A DNA stretch of 64,000 nt, taken from the NCBI GenBank assembly GCA_037043455.1, contig JAWPHD010001328.1, positions 269,322 through 333,321 of the forward strand. Direction: 5' to 3'. The notes beneath the pieces were generated by a model, which ran no database searches, was not told the origin of the DNA, and saw nothing but the letters and a program-made list of their open reading frames with translations. Made by a program: the position numbers and the translations under genes. The DNA comes from Cyrtodaria siliqua. Taxonomy: Eukaryota; Mollusca; Bivalvia; Adapedonta; Hiatellidae. Shown in pieces: positions 25,672 to 37,000 of the stretch (position 1 is its first letter; every line of letters begins with the position of its first letter).

Positions 25672-25810
25672 GATCTGGCTATGGGGACAGATGCAGAAGG
25701 GGAGAAGATTAAGGACCACATGCGCAACATCGTGCCCATACTGCTGGATCAGAACATCACCGCATACGACAAAATACGCATCATACTGCTGTACATCATA
25801 CATAAAGGAG
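25672..25810 (+). CDS. unc-18: munc18 exon I (domain 3b)
   Basis: Acceptor TATATTACAG, donor G|GTGAGT. It encodes [18 protein letters not shown] and [14 protein letters not shown], both strongly conserved. Confidence 0.95.
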
Positions 25811-25929
25811 GTGAGTACCATTTGCACAGCATTGTGATATTCCCTATGCCAGACATATTTCTCTATTCATTTTCTGATGAAGAACAAACATTGCCCACAC
25901 AGTCACTTTGTAAAGAACACTATACTATC

Positions 25930-28190
25930 CTTATGTTGTGCAAACTGGTTTTTGACTTGTTCCTGACATTGTGCCAACTAGTCTATGACTGGTTCCTGAC
26001 ATTGTGCCAACTGGTTTTTGACTTGTTCCTGACATTGTGCCAACTGGTTTTTGACTTGTTCCTGACATTGTGCCAACTGGTTTTTGACTGGTTCCTGACA
26101 TTGTGCAAACTAGTTTTTGACTGGATTCTGACATTGTGCAAACTGGTTTTTGACTTGTTCCTGATATTGTGCCAACTGGTTTTTGACTGGTTCCTGACAT
26201 TGTGCCAACTGGTTTTTGACTTGTTCATGACATTGTGCCAACTAGTTTTTGACGATTGTGCCAACTGGTTTTTGACTGTTTCCTGATATTGTGCCAACTG
26301 GTTTTTGACTGGTTCCTGACATTGGGCCAACTGGTTTTTGACTGGTTCCTGACATTGTGCCAACTAGTTTTTGACGATTGTGCCAACTAGTTTTTGACTG
26401 GTTCCTGACATTGTGCCAACTAGTTTTTGACAGGTTCCTGACATTGTGCCAATTGGTTTTTGACTGGTTCCTGGCATTGTGCCAACTGGTTTTTGACTGG
26501 TTCCTGACATTGTGCCAACTAGTTTTTGACTGGTTTCTGACATTGTGCAAACTGGTTTTTGACTTGTTCCTGATATTGTGCCAACTGGTTTTTGACTGGT
26601 TCCTGACATTGTGCCAACTGTTTTTTGACTGGTTCCTGACATTGTGCCAACTGGTTTTTGACTGGTTCCTAACATTGTGCCAACTAGTTTTTGACTGGTT
26701 TCTGATATTGTGCAAACTGGTTTTTGACTTTTTCCTGATATTGGGCCAACTGGTTTTTGACTGGTTCCTGACATTGTGCCAACTGGTTTTTGACTGGTTC
26801 CTGATATTGTGCCAACTAGTTTTTGACGATTGTGCCAACTGGTTTTTGACTGGTTCCTGACATTGTGCCAACTAGTTTTTGACTGGTTCCTGACATTGTG
26901 TCAACTGGTTTTTGACTGGTTCCTGACATTGTGCCAACTGGTTTTTGACTGGTTCCTGACATTGTGCCAACTAGTTTTTGACTGGTTTCTGACATTGTGT
27001 AAACTGTTTTTTGACTTGTTCCTGATATTGTGCCAACTGTTTTTTGACTGGTTCCTGACATTGTGCCAACTGGTTTTTGACTGGTTCCTGACATTGTGCC
27101 AACTGGTTTTTGACTTGTTCCTGACATTGTGCCAACTGGTTTTTGACTTGTTCCTGACATTGTGCCAACTGGTTTTTGACTTGTTCCTGATATTGTGCCA
27201 ACTGGTTTTTGACTGGTTCCCGACATTGTGCCAACTGGTTTTTGACTGGTTCCTGATATTGTGCCAACTAGTTTTTGACTGGTTCCTGACATTGTGCCAA
27301 CTAGTTTTTGACTGGTTCCTGATATTGTGACACCTAGTTTTTGACTGGTTCCTGACATTGTGCCAACTAGTTTTTGACTGGTTCCTGACATTGTGCCAAC
27401 TGGTTTTTGACTGGTTCCTGATATTGTGCCAACTAGTTTTTGACTGGTTCCTGACACATTGTGCCAACTAGTTTTTGACTATTGTGCCAACTGGTTGTTG
27501 ACTGGTTCCTGATATTGTGCCAACTTGTTTTTGACTGGTTCCTGACATTGTGCCAACTGGTTTTTGACTGATTCCTGATATTGTGCCAACTTGTTTTTGA
27601 CTGGTTCCTGACATTGTGCCAATATGACTGGTTCCTGATATTGTGCCAACTAGTTTTTGACTGGTTCCTGACATTGTGCCAACTGGTTTTTGACTGGTTC
27701 CTGACATTGTGCCAACTGGTTTCTGACTGGTTCCTGATATTGTGCCAACTAGTTTTTGACTGGTTCCTGATATTATGCCAACTAGTTTTTGACTGGTTCC
27801 TGACATTGTGCCAACTAGTTTTTGACTATTGTGCCAACTGGTTTTTGACTGGTTCCTGATATTGTGCCAACTAGTTTTTGACTGGTTCCTGACATTGTGC
27901 CAACTGGTTTTTGACTGGTTCCTGATATTGTGCCAACTGGTTTTTGACTGGTTCCTGATATTGTGCCAGCTAGTTTTTGACTGGTTCCTGATATTGTGCC
28001 AACTAGTTTTTGACTGGTTCCTGACATTGTGCCAACTGGTTTTTGACTGGTTCCTGATATTGTGCCAGCTAGTTTTTGACTGGTTCCTGATATTGTGCCA
28101 ACTAGTTTTTGACTGGTTCCTGACATTGTGCCAACTAGTTTTTGACTGGTTCCTGATATTTTTGCCAACTAGCTTTTGACTGGTTTCTGA
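25930..28190. repeat. 33-bp minisatellite, about 68 copies
   Basis: The unit is CCTGACATTGTGCCAACT followed by GGTTTTTGACTGGTT. It fills almost the whole 2.5-kb intron between exons I and J. Shortened junction units (GACGATTGTGCC, GACTATTGTGCC) recur about every 450 bp, a higher-order period. The period is a multiple of three, so many overlapping frames on both strands are open. Confidence 0.95.
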
Positions 28191-28337
28191 AGTCTTGTCA
28201 ACTGGGTCTTGATTGTGATCGACTTTGACTTCTTCACATTTTTTAAGATTTAAATTTTATTTTAATACAACTGATTTTTGAGAACGTCCTTCCTGTATAA
28301 TTATTATGGCTTTTATTCTGTCATGTTGACACTGCAG

Positions 28338-28447
28338 GAATCTCAGAGGAGAACCTGGCCAAACTCGTGCAGCACGCACAGATCCCGATGGAGGAGAAGT
28401 GTATTCTAAATAACATGCAAAACATGGGTGTGCCCATCATACAGGAT
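28338..28447 (+). CDS. unc-18: munc18 exon J (domain 3b)
   Basis: Acceptor ACACTGCAG, donor GAT|GTGAGT. It encodes [20 protein letters not shown] and NMGVPIIQD. The following intron is the largest and carries the Polinton. Confidence 0.95.
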
Positions 28448-28649
28448 GTGAGTATAGTCGTCACGTTCTGTCTATGTGTACTGAGTCATGCCACGGAAAA
28501 TTGGTGTCTTAACCTCTACGTGCAAAATGCACGTGCATAGTTTTATTTTTAGCAGCAGCATGTAAAATTGCTACCAAAATTTGCATTAGAATTCCTGATT
28601 GATATTCTGTTTTCAGAATGTTGTCAGAGACTTTATAACTCGAGATTGT

Positions 28650-28735
28650 ATTAGCCCTTAACCAGCTAAGCACGACTATAATAGCCTTTGTGCCCATTGT
28701 AAACCCAGATCAGCCTGCGAGTAACCCCCTGTGCC
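28650..28735. mobile_element. MITE family B, truncated copy
   Basis: This is the left half only of the element at 16754-16968, sharing CATTGTAAACCCAGATCAGC and CTGCGAGTAAC. Confidence 0.7.
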
Positions 28736-30084
28736 TCACGCTTTAAAAGTGGAAAATTTCTGCTTCAGGTTTTTGGCTTAAAGAAAACAGACTGTCCTAC
28801 TTGAGTCTATATGAGACTTTGTGGGTGAAAATTAGTTTTAAACACCATTTTCTGATGGCAGGCTCATGTTTTACTTACGATATTGTTGTTTTTGATGATT
28901 TAAACCTACTATGCTTTTCCTAAACTACATGAAATCACTTACCAGACATTACGTTCAAAACTTGTATGATAAGAAACTTCTATGGAACAGATTCCATTTT
29001 GACGCTTCTAAATAGAAAGTTTTTATCAGATCATCTCAAATAATAATGTTTTGGCAGCATATGTGTTTTTTGAATCTTCATTTTACATGTATAACTTTTA
29101 TGAAAGAACTTCACACACATCATCCTACACCAGGAAGTCGTTATGCATGTCCAATAACTCTTACTTGCATTTCAGCAGAGTTGTGCCCCTTTTCATAAAA
29201 CTTTAACCTGCAACCTTACCAAGCTTATAAATGGCCATAACTTGCTGGAATAGGCACATGGCAGGTGACGAAAGTGTTCTGTGGAACACCTTTCTAGTCA
29301 TGTAGAGGGTATGCACATCCGGAAAATGTTAAATACTTTGTTCTGGTGATATTTGTTTCATTAAAAATGTCAATGATTTGCAGTCTGCTGACATCAACAA
29401 ACTATAAAATATGGAATTAAAAAAACCTACTCAGCTCAAACAAATCATAGACACCATGTAAGGGCTGTTCCAGATATTAAATGGAGAAAAAAAAGAAAAG
29501 CATTTGCCATCCTAGGGAGGGACGTAATAATTTCTGAAACATCCATAACATCGTCGCTATTGGAAATAATTCATATATATTTCTTTCTTTTTAGAAATTG
29601 TCAAAAAGAAATCTTTCTTTGAATATATTATGTCTGTTGGAAGTAGTGTTCAGTTGGAAGTAGTGTTCTGTTGGAAGTAGTGTTCTGGAGATGATGAAAA
29701 TCATAGTACATCTTATTTTTGTAATAAAAATGTAAAAGCACATTTTACTTTTCAGTGAATGCACTATTTCAGCGGTGTTGTGTTTGTGTTTTATTATTAT
29801 GTGTTAGTCTATGTGTTTTGCTGTTGTAACATCACTTTTAATACATACAGGCATTTTGTTTTTGCACTAGAAATATTACACACGTGTGTTTCTTTTTTCA
29901 AAAGCTTAGTTTTAAAATTACTAAAAATATAATGACCACCTCTCTCACATATATTTGCCAATTTTATATAAAATGTGATGGCTGCAAACGAATAAATAGG
30001 TGAATTGTAATATTCTCTGCAAGTAGAAGTTTTATAGGTTTCACTAAATGGAAGAAATCCGAATCCGATTAATGAAACAGCTAT
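28736..30084. other. Intron sequence, short repeat only
   Basis: TTGGAAGTAGTGTTC occurs three times in tandem at 29637-29690. Nothing else was recognised. Confidence 0.4.
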
Positions 30085-30250
30085 GTTGTAGAGATACATT
30101 TTTGATGGTCAGTTTGCTATCGGAAAGAAATGCCTAGTCAAGACTAGTTAATTAATCCTCCGTTTGCCATCTGGAAGAAATGCCTAGTCGAGACTAGTTG
30201 ATTACTTGTCAGTTTGCTATCAGGAAGAAATGCCTAGTCAAGACTAGTCC
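30085..30250. repeat. About 52-bp repeat, three copies
   Basis: The units contain GTTTGCTATC.GGAAGAAATG followed by CCTAGTCAAGACTAGT. Confidence 0.85.
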
Positions 30251-30544
30251 CATACTATAGCTTCTAGATTGCCTTCTAGCTCCCAGTACAGTTTGTGTCG
30301 TGTCGTGCGTGTTTACATGTTGAGTGCTTCTGTAAATGTCACGCTATATAAACAAGGTAGTGCTATGGTCGTATACACCCTTTTGTATTATGTTACGATG
30401 TTCATGTACATTGTTGATAACACCAGTGACTCTATAAGAAATATAACTTCGAAAAAATATCTAGGTCTTAGCAGAGATGTATTGAATGAAAGTAGCATGT
30501 TGTGACATTTAAAAAGAACACATTCAAGTATTATTACATTTTTA

Positions 30545-30850
30545 GTCAAGTACCTAGTCCTCATCCAAATGCACTCGGTGTCTAATCTTGATCATCCAGA
30601 TGCACTCAGTGGCTAGTCTTGAACATCTAGATGCACTCAGTACCTAGTCTTGATCATCCAGATGCACCCAGTATCTAGTCTTGATCATCCAGACGCACTC
30701 GGTACCTAGTCTTGATCATCCAGATGCACTCAGTACCTAGTCTTGATCATCCAGATGCACTCAAGTGTCTAGTCTTGATCATCCAGATGCAATCAGTTCC
30801 TAGTCTAGATCATCCAGATGCACTCAGCACCTAGTCTTGATCATCCAGAC
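30545..30850. repeat. 31-bp minisatellite, about nine copies
   Basis: The unit is CCTAGTCTTGATCATCCAGA followed by TGCACTCAGTA. It shares CCTAGTC with the preceding repeat. Confidence 0.9.
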
Positions 30851-32589
30851 ATAAGTATGACATCTTAATATTTGTTGGTACATGTTTTTAAATTATTTTC
30901 AGCGACTGGCCTAAGGTTTTTATTACAGGTAGATAATACTATGTGACTATTCTGCAACAGTGGAGTAGTTGTCACTGTATGATTTGTTATGCACTTTGAT
31001 CTGTTGCTAGATGCCCACATGGACATGCAAACCATTGTCAGTTGTATCTAACATCTGTTTGTTATTGCATGTTTTTAACAAAGGCGCCAGTTGAAAAAGG
31101 TGGTATAACAAATTTAGGTCTATTGCCTGACACATATGGAACATTTCCCATCGTGGCGCAGGTGAGATAAAAGCGGGATTTTTTTTGTTCATATGTTATA
31201 CTTGTGAAAACTGATGAACTATACCTCAAGGATGTTTAGTAGTAATTTCGAGATATGTTTATTGATATCGATCCAGATTTGATCTTTGGAATCTTGAAGG
31301 ACTGGCTATGGATTCCAGGAGTCCATTGGCACATGGTGAATTCTCATTTTCAAAAAAAAAAAAAGTTAAATAATGAACAAAGGTGGACATGCCTCATACA
31401 AATCTGTCACAGCTGGATCTGTCCTTGGATTTACACTAAATTTTAGAAAGTTTTGTTAAATTTTTTAGAATAGTTATAAAGCACTGCCTGAGGTAAAGTG
31501 ACCAGTTTTGACAAGCATAATTATCTGCATCAATCTAGCCAAGTGTGTACGTTATCATGCATTCACCTTGTTACTTATGATAAATATGGCTTAACTTGTA
31601 CTCAGCACTGAAGCATTATGTATTCATGTCTTCGAAATGATAAGCACGTGATGGTATTTTCACGTGCACCAGGGCATACTACAGTTCAAGTCAAGTTTAT
31701 CATAGGTTAAAGTGTGTATATAGTGGGGTATTAGAGCCTCAATGAATTACCTTCATATATAAAATGCAGGAGGTTATAACCTTCTGGCTTTAACCTAACA
31801 CTCATCAAAAAACCTGTTTTGTTTTTATGGGTTTAATAATTGATAAAAGTTGCATAGAAAGCATAATATTTTGCTAAATAGCATTTTCAATATTAACATT
31901 TTCGTCATCAAATTCATTTATTTAAAAGCTGCTTTTCTATTTTATTGAAATGGCACTTGAGGGTTGAGCATGAAAACATTGTAACTATATAGAAATAAAG
32001 AATAAGATACAATATTTTTGCGTTGACCCCCTGATTCTCGATTTAGTATTATGACATTCTTAAGATTTTTTGTAACATTTACTGTAGGAGGTGACACTGT
32101 AGGAGGAGACAGTGTGTTTATTTCCTTATATAAGTGGTACTGAAAAACGGTACCATTCCCAATGGCAAAAAGTGTTTTTTTCCCAATTGGAGTGAAAAAT
32201 TCCCAATCCAAAAGCAACAAAGAAACACTTTTTTATTTTTATTATTTAGATTGAAACTAAACAAGGGGAAAATATAGTCTTTTAGGTAAGGGTAATAAAA
32301 TACGACAAGAGAATGTAAGAAATTTCCAATTTAAGGTAAAACAACGCAAATTTTCCCAGTTGAACCGTTACCATCCTGTATAGTGTAACCTAGTATGAGT
32401 TTGTGTTGTGTTTTATGGGGTGGGTGGAATTTCTTTCATCATTGTGACTTGCTAGAAAAATTTACAATAAAACATTTTGTTCGAAGCAGCTCTACAGGCG
32501 TTGTAAATGTTTTGTACATTCCTTGCTAGTTTAAATAGAAATATGGCTAGATTGATGTTGCATGCCAAGGCTTTTTTGTCCTATTCTTT
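30851..32589. other. Intron sequence, nothing recognised
   Basis: No exon, array or mobile element end was recognised. Confidence 0.4.
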
Positions 32590-33303
32590 AGCCTTATTAG
32601 TTTAGCTCTATGGATCGAAGATCTGTCGAGGTTGTGCGATTGCTAGTCGTCGTCCTTCCGTACGTCTGATCTTTTTTATGATGCTTCCTCTCCAAAAATA
32701 CTCGGTGGGTTTCACAAAAGCTCACACTTGGAAGCATTACTTCTAATGTCTAGCTGGTGCTAAGTTATATTCAACTTCCTGTAAAATCCAAGATGGCTAC
32801 CAAGGCTAAAAATAGACTTATAATAAAGGCTGTGATAGCTATTTCTGTTGACCCGTTAGAGTTATTTCCCTAAGTGGTCAGCATGACATGTAGTTGATCT
32901 TAAATGAATTTCATATTATTGATGTTTCCGTGATAACTGCAAGTGGTCATTGATGTTTTCATATACATGCATAAGAAAATCTTGTGATACCTTCTGTTCC
33001 TAGACGTTTTGGACCTGCGTGAAACTTTACAGGAACAGTTGAAGTGATTTCTTTGTGGTCCTTGATAACTTTCAAATCTCAACTTCTGTGATTTTACTCC
33101 TACAGAAATGTAAGAGACATGGAAACAGAAACATAAGTGAACAAAAATAACTGCATGAAATTTTATCCAGCATCCAAGATGGCCACCCGAGGTCACAGAC
33201 ATGTAAAGGAAAATCCTGTGATCACTAATTCTGATGTTTTAATTAGATTTTCTTTAAAAGTCACAGAAAATTGAAAATTATCTCTTAAGTCTGCTTATGT
33301 ATT
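32590..33303. repeat. Dispersed mollusc-type repeat 2, copy split by the Polinton (left part)
   Basis: It has TTTAGCTCTATGGATCG, CATGAC.TGTAGTTGATC and CAAGATGGC blocks as in 24360-25295. Its expected end (AGTAGAGCGCTTCAAGGTCA) is found on the other side of the Polinton near 48115-48150. Confidence 0.55.
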
Positions 33304-33309
33304 TTATAC
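33304..33309. repeat. Polinton target-site duplication, left
   Basis: TTATAC directly abuts the left inverted repeat and recurs at 47956-47961. Six-base duplications are the rule for Polintons. Confidence 0.8.
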
Positions 33310-33608
33310 ATATATATGTATTTTGGGTGTTCTGGGCCAAAGCTCTCGCTCTGCTCGAGTTTGGCCCAGAAACACCCAAAATACATATATATATAATAAA
33401 TCACCATGAAATGGTGATTTTACTTGATTTATAAAACTTTTTTAAAATAGGGGTAGTGGTGATTTTACTTGATTTATTAAAACTTTTTCAAAATGGGGTA
33501 GTGAAGATTGCAAGTTTATTTTTTTTTATAAGTTATCAAAATTATAAAATGTTTCTTTAATACAAAACAAATTTGTTGATTTGTTATCAAAATTACACAT
33601 AAATCAAC
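33310..33608. repeat. Polinton left terminal inverted repeat
   Basis: It matches the complement of 47697-47955 over its whole length apart from a few substitutions and one extra block. The outer 80 bp are a near-perfect palindrome (GTATTTTGGGTGT-TCTGGGCC ... GGCCCAGAAACACCC). A second hairpin, AAATCACCAT/ATGGTGATTT with a 3-bp loop, follows. A ~45-bp segment starting GATTTTACTTGATTTAT is duplicated here but single in the right copy. Confidence 0.95.
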
Positions 33609-33651
33609 GAATAAACACGAATATAATAAAATATGATTTTTTACTAGAAAA

Positions 33652-33939
33652 TCAAATTTCTATATGTCTCAGCCTAATACATTCAACAATGTATGGCTTT
33701 ACTACTTCCCAGTATCTATGTCTTAATCTAACTATATGAGCACCACAACCAACACAAATTTGATATTTTGCACTTGTACCTTTTCCACATTTTAGACATG
33801 GTACAACTTTACTTTGCTTTATTCTGAATTTATGCAAACTGCAGTAGTTTGAATCTTTTGTTGGTTTATTTTTACAAGGTTCGTGATCTCCAACTTTGAG
33901 AAATTGGCAAATGTTTTCCCTTTTCTCAGTGTTTTCCAT
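33652..33939 (-). CDS. Small protein with two zinc-binding clusters
   Basis: 95 residues. The N-terminal half has C-x8-10-C...YCSLH, a CxC/H cluster of the kind seen in small zinc proteins of large DNA viruses. The middle has CLKCGKG...CVGCGAH, a four-cysteine zinc ribbon. It is basic overall. The start codon follows an A-rich leader (GAAAAAGAAAATG), and the gene is divergent from the polymerase 71 bp away, with which it probably shares a promoter region. A nucleic-acid-binding or transcription role is plausible from the zinc ribbon but unproven. Confidence 0.85.
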   Translation of the reverse strand: MENTEKRENICQFLKVGDHEPCKNKPTKDSNYCSLHKFRIKQSKVVPCLKCGKGTSAKYQICVGCGAHIVRLRHRYWEVVKPYIVECIRLRHIEI

Positions 33940-34010
33940 TTTCTTTTTCTTGTTATAATAAATATTTTTTTATTTTAAAGAAAAAAATTAATGTAATATA
34001 TATTACAAAA

Positions 34011-37000
34011 ATGAGTACCGAAGACGTTCACTACATTTTACAATTACACCGGGAAGGAGTAATTAATAATGATCAGCTTAGAAAGGGGCTAGATGCTCTT
34101 AAAGAAGTTCCAAAGGAAACTCCAAAAGAGGTTAAATCTCAAACATTAGAAAATTTACACAAGAGACGACGTGCTAAAAAACAACGTAAACGAGAAAAGC
34201 AGAAATATGATAAATTGCAAGATGAGCAAAATCAGAAATATGCTAAATCACGAGACAATGTTATAAATGAATTGAAAGAGCTTAATGATAGAAAATCTAA
34301 AGAAGAATTAAAACTGGTTGACAAACCAATGTGTGGCTATTTTAAAGCATACGAAATATCTGCCGAGAAATACAAAGACCCTCAAAAACTATTTCGTGAT
34401 AAAAAATCTATTATTACAAAACAAATAAGCAAAGAGCTGACAAAGAATGGATTAAAGTTTCAATTAGGCCTCACTGTAAATTTATTCAAAGATGATGGTG
34501 ATACCAAAAAATACACCACAGCAGTATTACATAGTGAACAAAATGCAATTTTAACCTCTGAAAAAATAGATGAGTTTTACGATGAATCATCTGCAAATAT
34601 ACAAGAGAGCCTTGAAAGATTTACAAACACAGCATCTGGATTGGAGATTGATCACTGTGTTAAGCTTTATTTGAATTTTGCAAAGTATGAACCATTAAAA
34701 GGTTCTTCATATATTCCTCTACCTAAAGCAGTAGCTGATAAGAAAGCAATTATAAATGTGAAAAACAATGATGATAAATGTTTATTCCATGCAATAAATT
34801 CTGCTTTAAATCCAGCTGCAGATCATACATACAGATTATCAAAGTATCCTAGTATAGAGTTTTTGAAGAAAGATAACATTGACTTTCCCACTCCAATTTC
34901 TCAAATAACCAAAGTAGAAAAACAAAATAATCTTGCTATTAATGTTTATGGATATACCGTAACAGGAAAAAATAAAAAGGTATCTGTTTTTCCATATAAA
35001 ATATCAGAACAACCAAAAGATATTGAACGAATTAATTTGATCTTAATATCTGAAGACACTGAGGTTGAATCAGAAAACGAAGACGATCCAAATAATGAGG
35101 AAGGAATTATAGATGACAACTATAACCCTGATGATTATTCCAAAGAACCAAAAACATTAACAACAAAATATCACTATTGCTGGATTAAAAATTTAAATAG
35201 ATTACTTTACGATCAAAACAAACATCATGGTAAAACTTACTTCTGCGATCGTTGCCTTCACGGCTATTCTGGACAAGGACTACTTACAAAACACAAAGAA
35301 GACTGTGATGGTATTAACAAAAATTCTTGCAGAATAGAAATGCCAAAAGAAGGTAAAAATACTGTAAAATTTAAAAATCATCAAAATCAGATGCCTGTGC
35401 CTTATGCAATATATGCTGATTTTGAGAGTTTAATCAAACCAGAATCAATTAAATTTGGAAAGAAATCTGAAATCACAAATGTACACGAAGCTTGTGGATT
35501 TGGATATCAAGTTGTCAGATATGATGGTAAAACAGAAGAACCTGTTATTTACAGAGGTGAAGATACTGTTGAAAAGTTTTTAAATCATTTGGAATGTGAA
35601 AAGAGCAAGATCAATAATATATTTGCTCACCCAAAACCCTTAATTATGACACAACAAAATGAGGAAGATTATGAAAAAGCAACACACTGCTGGATATGCG
35701 AAAATAAAATAGGTAGGAAATGTGGTAAAAACTGTAAAGTAAGAGATCACTGTCATTTTACAGGAGAATACAGAGGTGCAGCACATAAAAACTGCAACCT
35801 AAAACTAAAAATAAAACCAAATAAAACAATCATTCCTGTTGTATTTCACAACCTCAAAGGATATGATAGTCATCTCATCATGCAAAAAATACATAAAATG
35901 ACAGGTAATATTACATGCATTCCAAACAACGCTGAAAAGTATATTTCATTTAGTGCCGGACAACTTAGATTCTTGGATAGCTTTCAGTTTATGGATTCGT
36001 CTCTGGAAAAATTGGTTGATGCAACAGACAAATCTGATTTCAAAATTACCAAAAATCAGTTTGGAGAACAAACAGATTTACTTTTACGAAAAGGTGTTTA
36101 TCCATACGAATATATGGACAGTATGGAAAGATTTAAGGAAACGCAATTACCACCTATAGAAAAGTTTTACAGTAGTCTCTCAGATGAAAGTATAAGTCCA
36201 GAAGATTACGAATACGCTCAAAAAATATGGAAAGAGTTTAACTGTAAAACTCTTGGAGACTATCATGATTTATATCTAAAAACTGATGTAACTCTGTTAG
36301 CAGATGTGTTTCAAACTTTTAGAAAAACATGTATGAGTGCATACAAACTTGATGCTTTACATTACTATACAGCACCTGGATTATCTTGGGATGCTTTACT
36401 TAAACATTCAGAAATAGAATTAGAACTTTTGACAGACATTGACAAGCACTTGTTTGTAGAAAAAGGAATGCGAGGTGGCATAAGTATGGTATCAAAAAGA
36501 TATGCCAAAGCAAACAATCCACACGTAGCTGATTATAACCCTAACGAGGAAAAACACTTCTTAATGGATCTGGATGCAAATAATCTTTATGGTTGGGCAA
36601 TGAGTCAGCCACTTCCATATTCTGGCTTTGTTTGGAAAACCAAAAACAAGAGTGGGAGATTTTCTAAACCAAAACCTGGCAAAGGACAAATGCTTGAAGT
36701 TGATTTGGAATATCCTAAAAAACTTCATGAATCTCATAATGACTATCCGCTTGCACCAGAAAGATTAGCAGTGAAAAAAGAATGGTTGTCTGAATACCAA
36801 ACAGATCTGTTAGAAAATAATGGCATGATAAATACAGAACAACTAGTTCCCAATCTTAGGGACAAAGAAAAATATGTGATACATTACAAAAACCTGCAAC
36901 TGTATTTATCTTTAGGCATGAAACTAAAGAAAATACACAGAGTATTAGAATTTAATGAAAAACCATGGATGGAATCATACATAAACCTAAACACAGAACT

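Noticed and set aside
25651..28179. Many overlapping frames on both strands ([20 protein letters not shown])
   Set aside because: All are readings of the 33-bp array; only the 25672-25810 part is real coding sequence (exon I).
30545..30850. CRISPR-like array
   Set aside because: Contiguous tandem units with no unique spacers, in a eukaryotic intron; the same applies to the other arrays.
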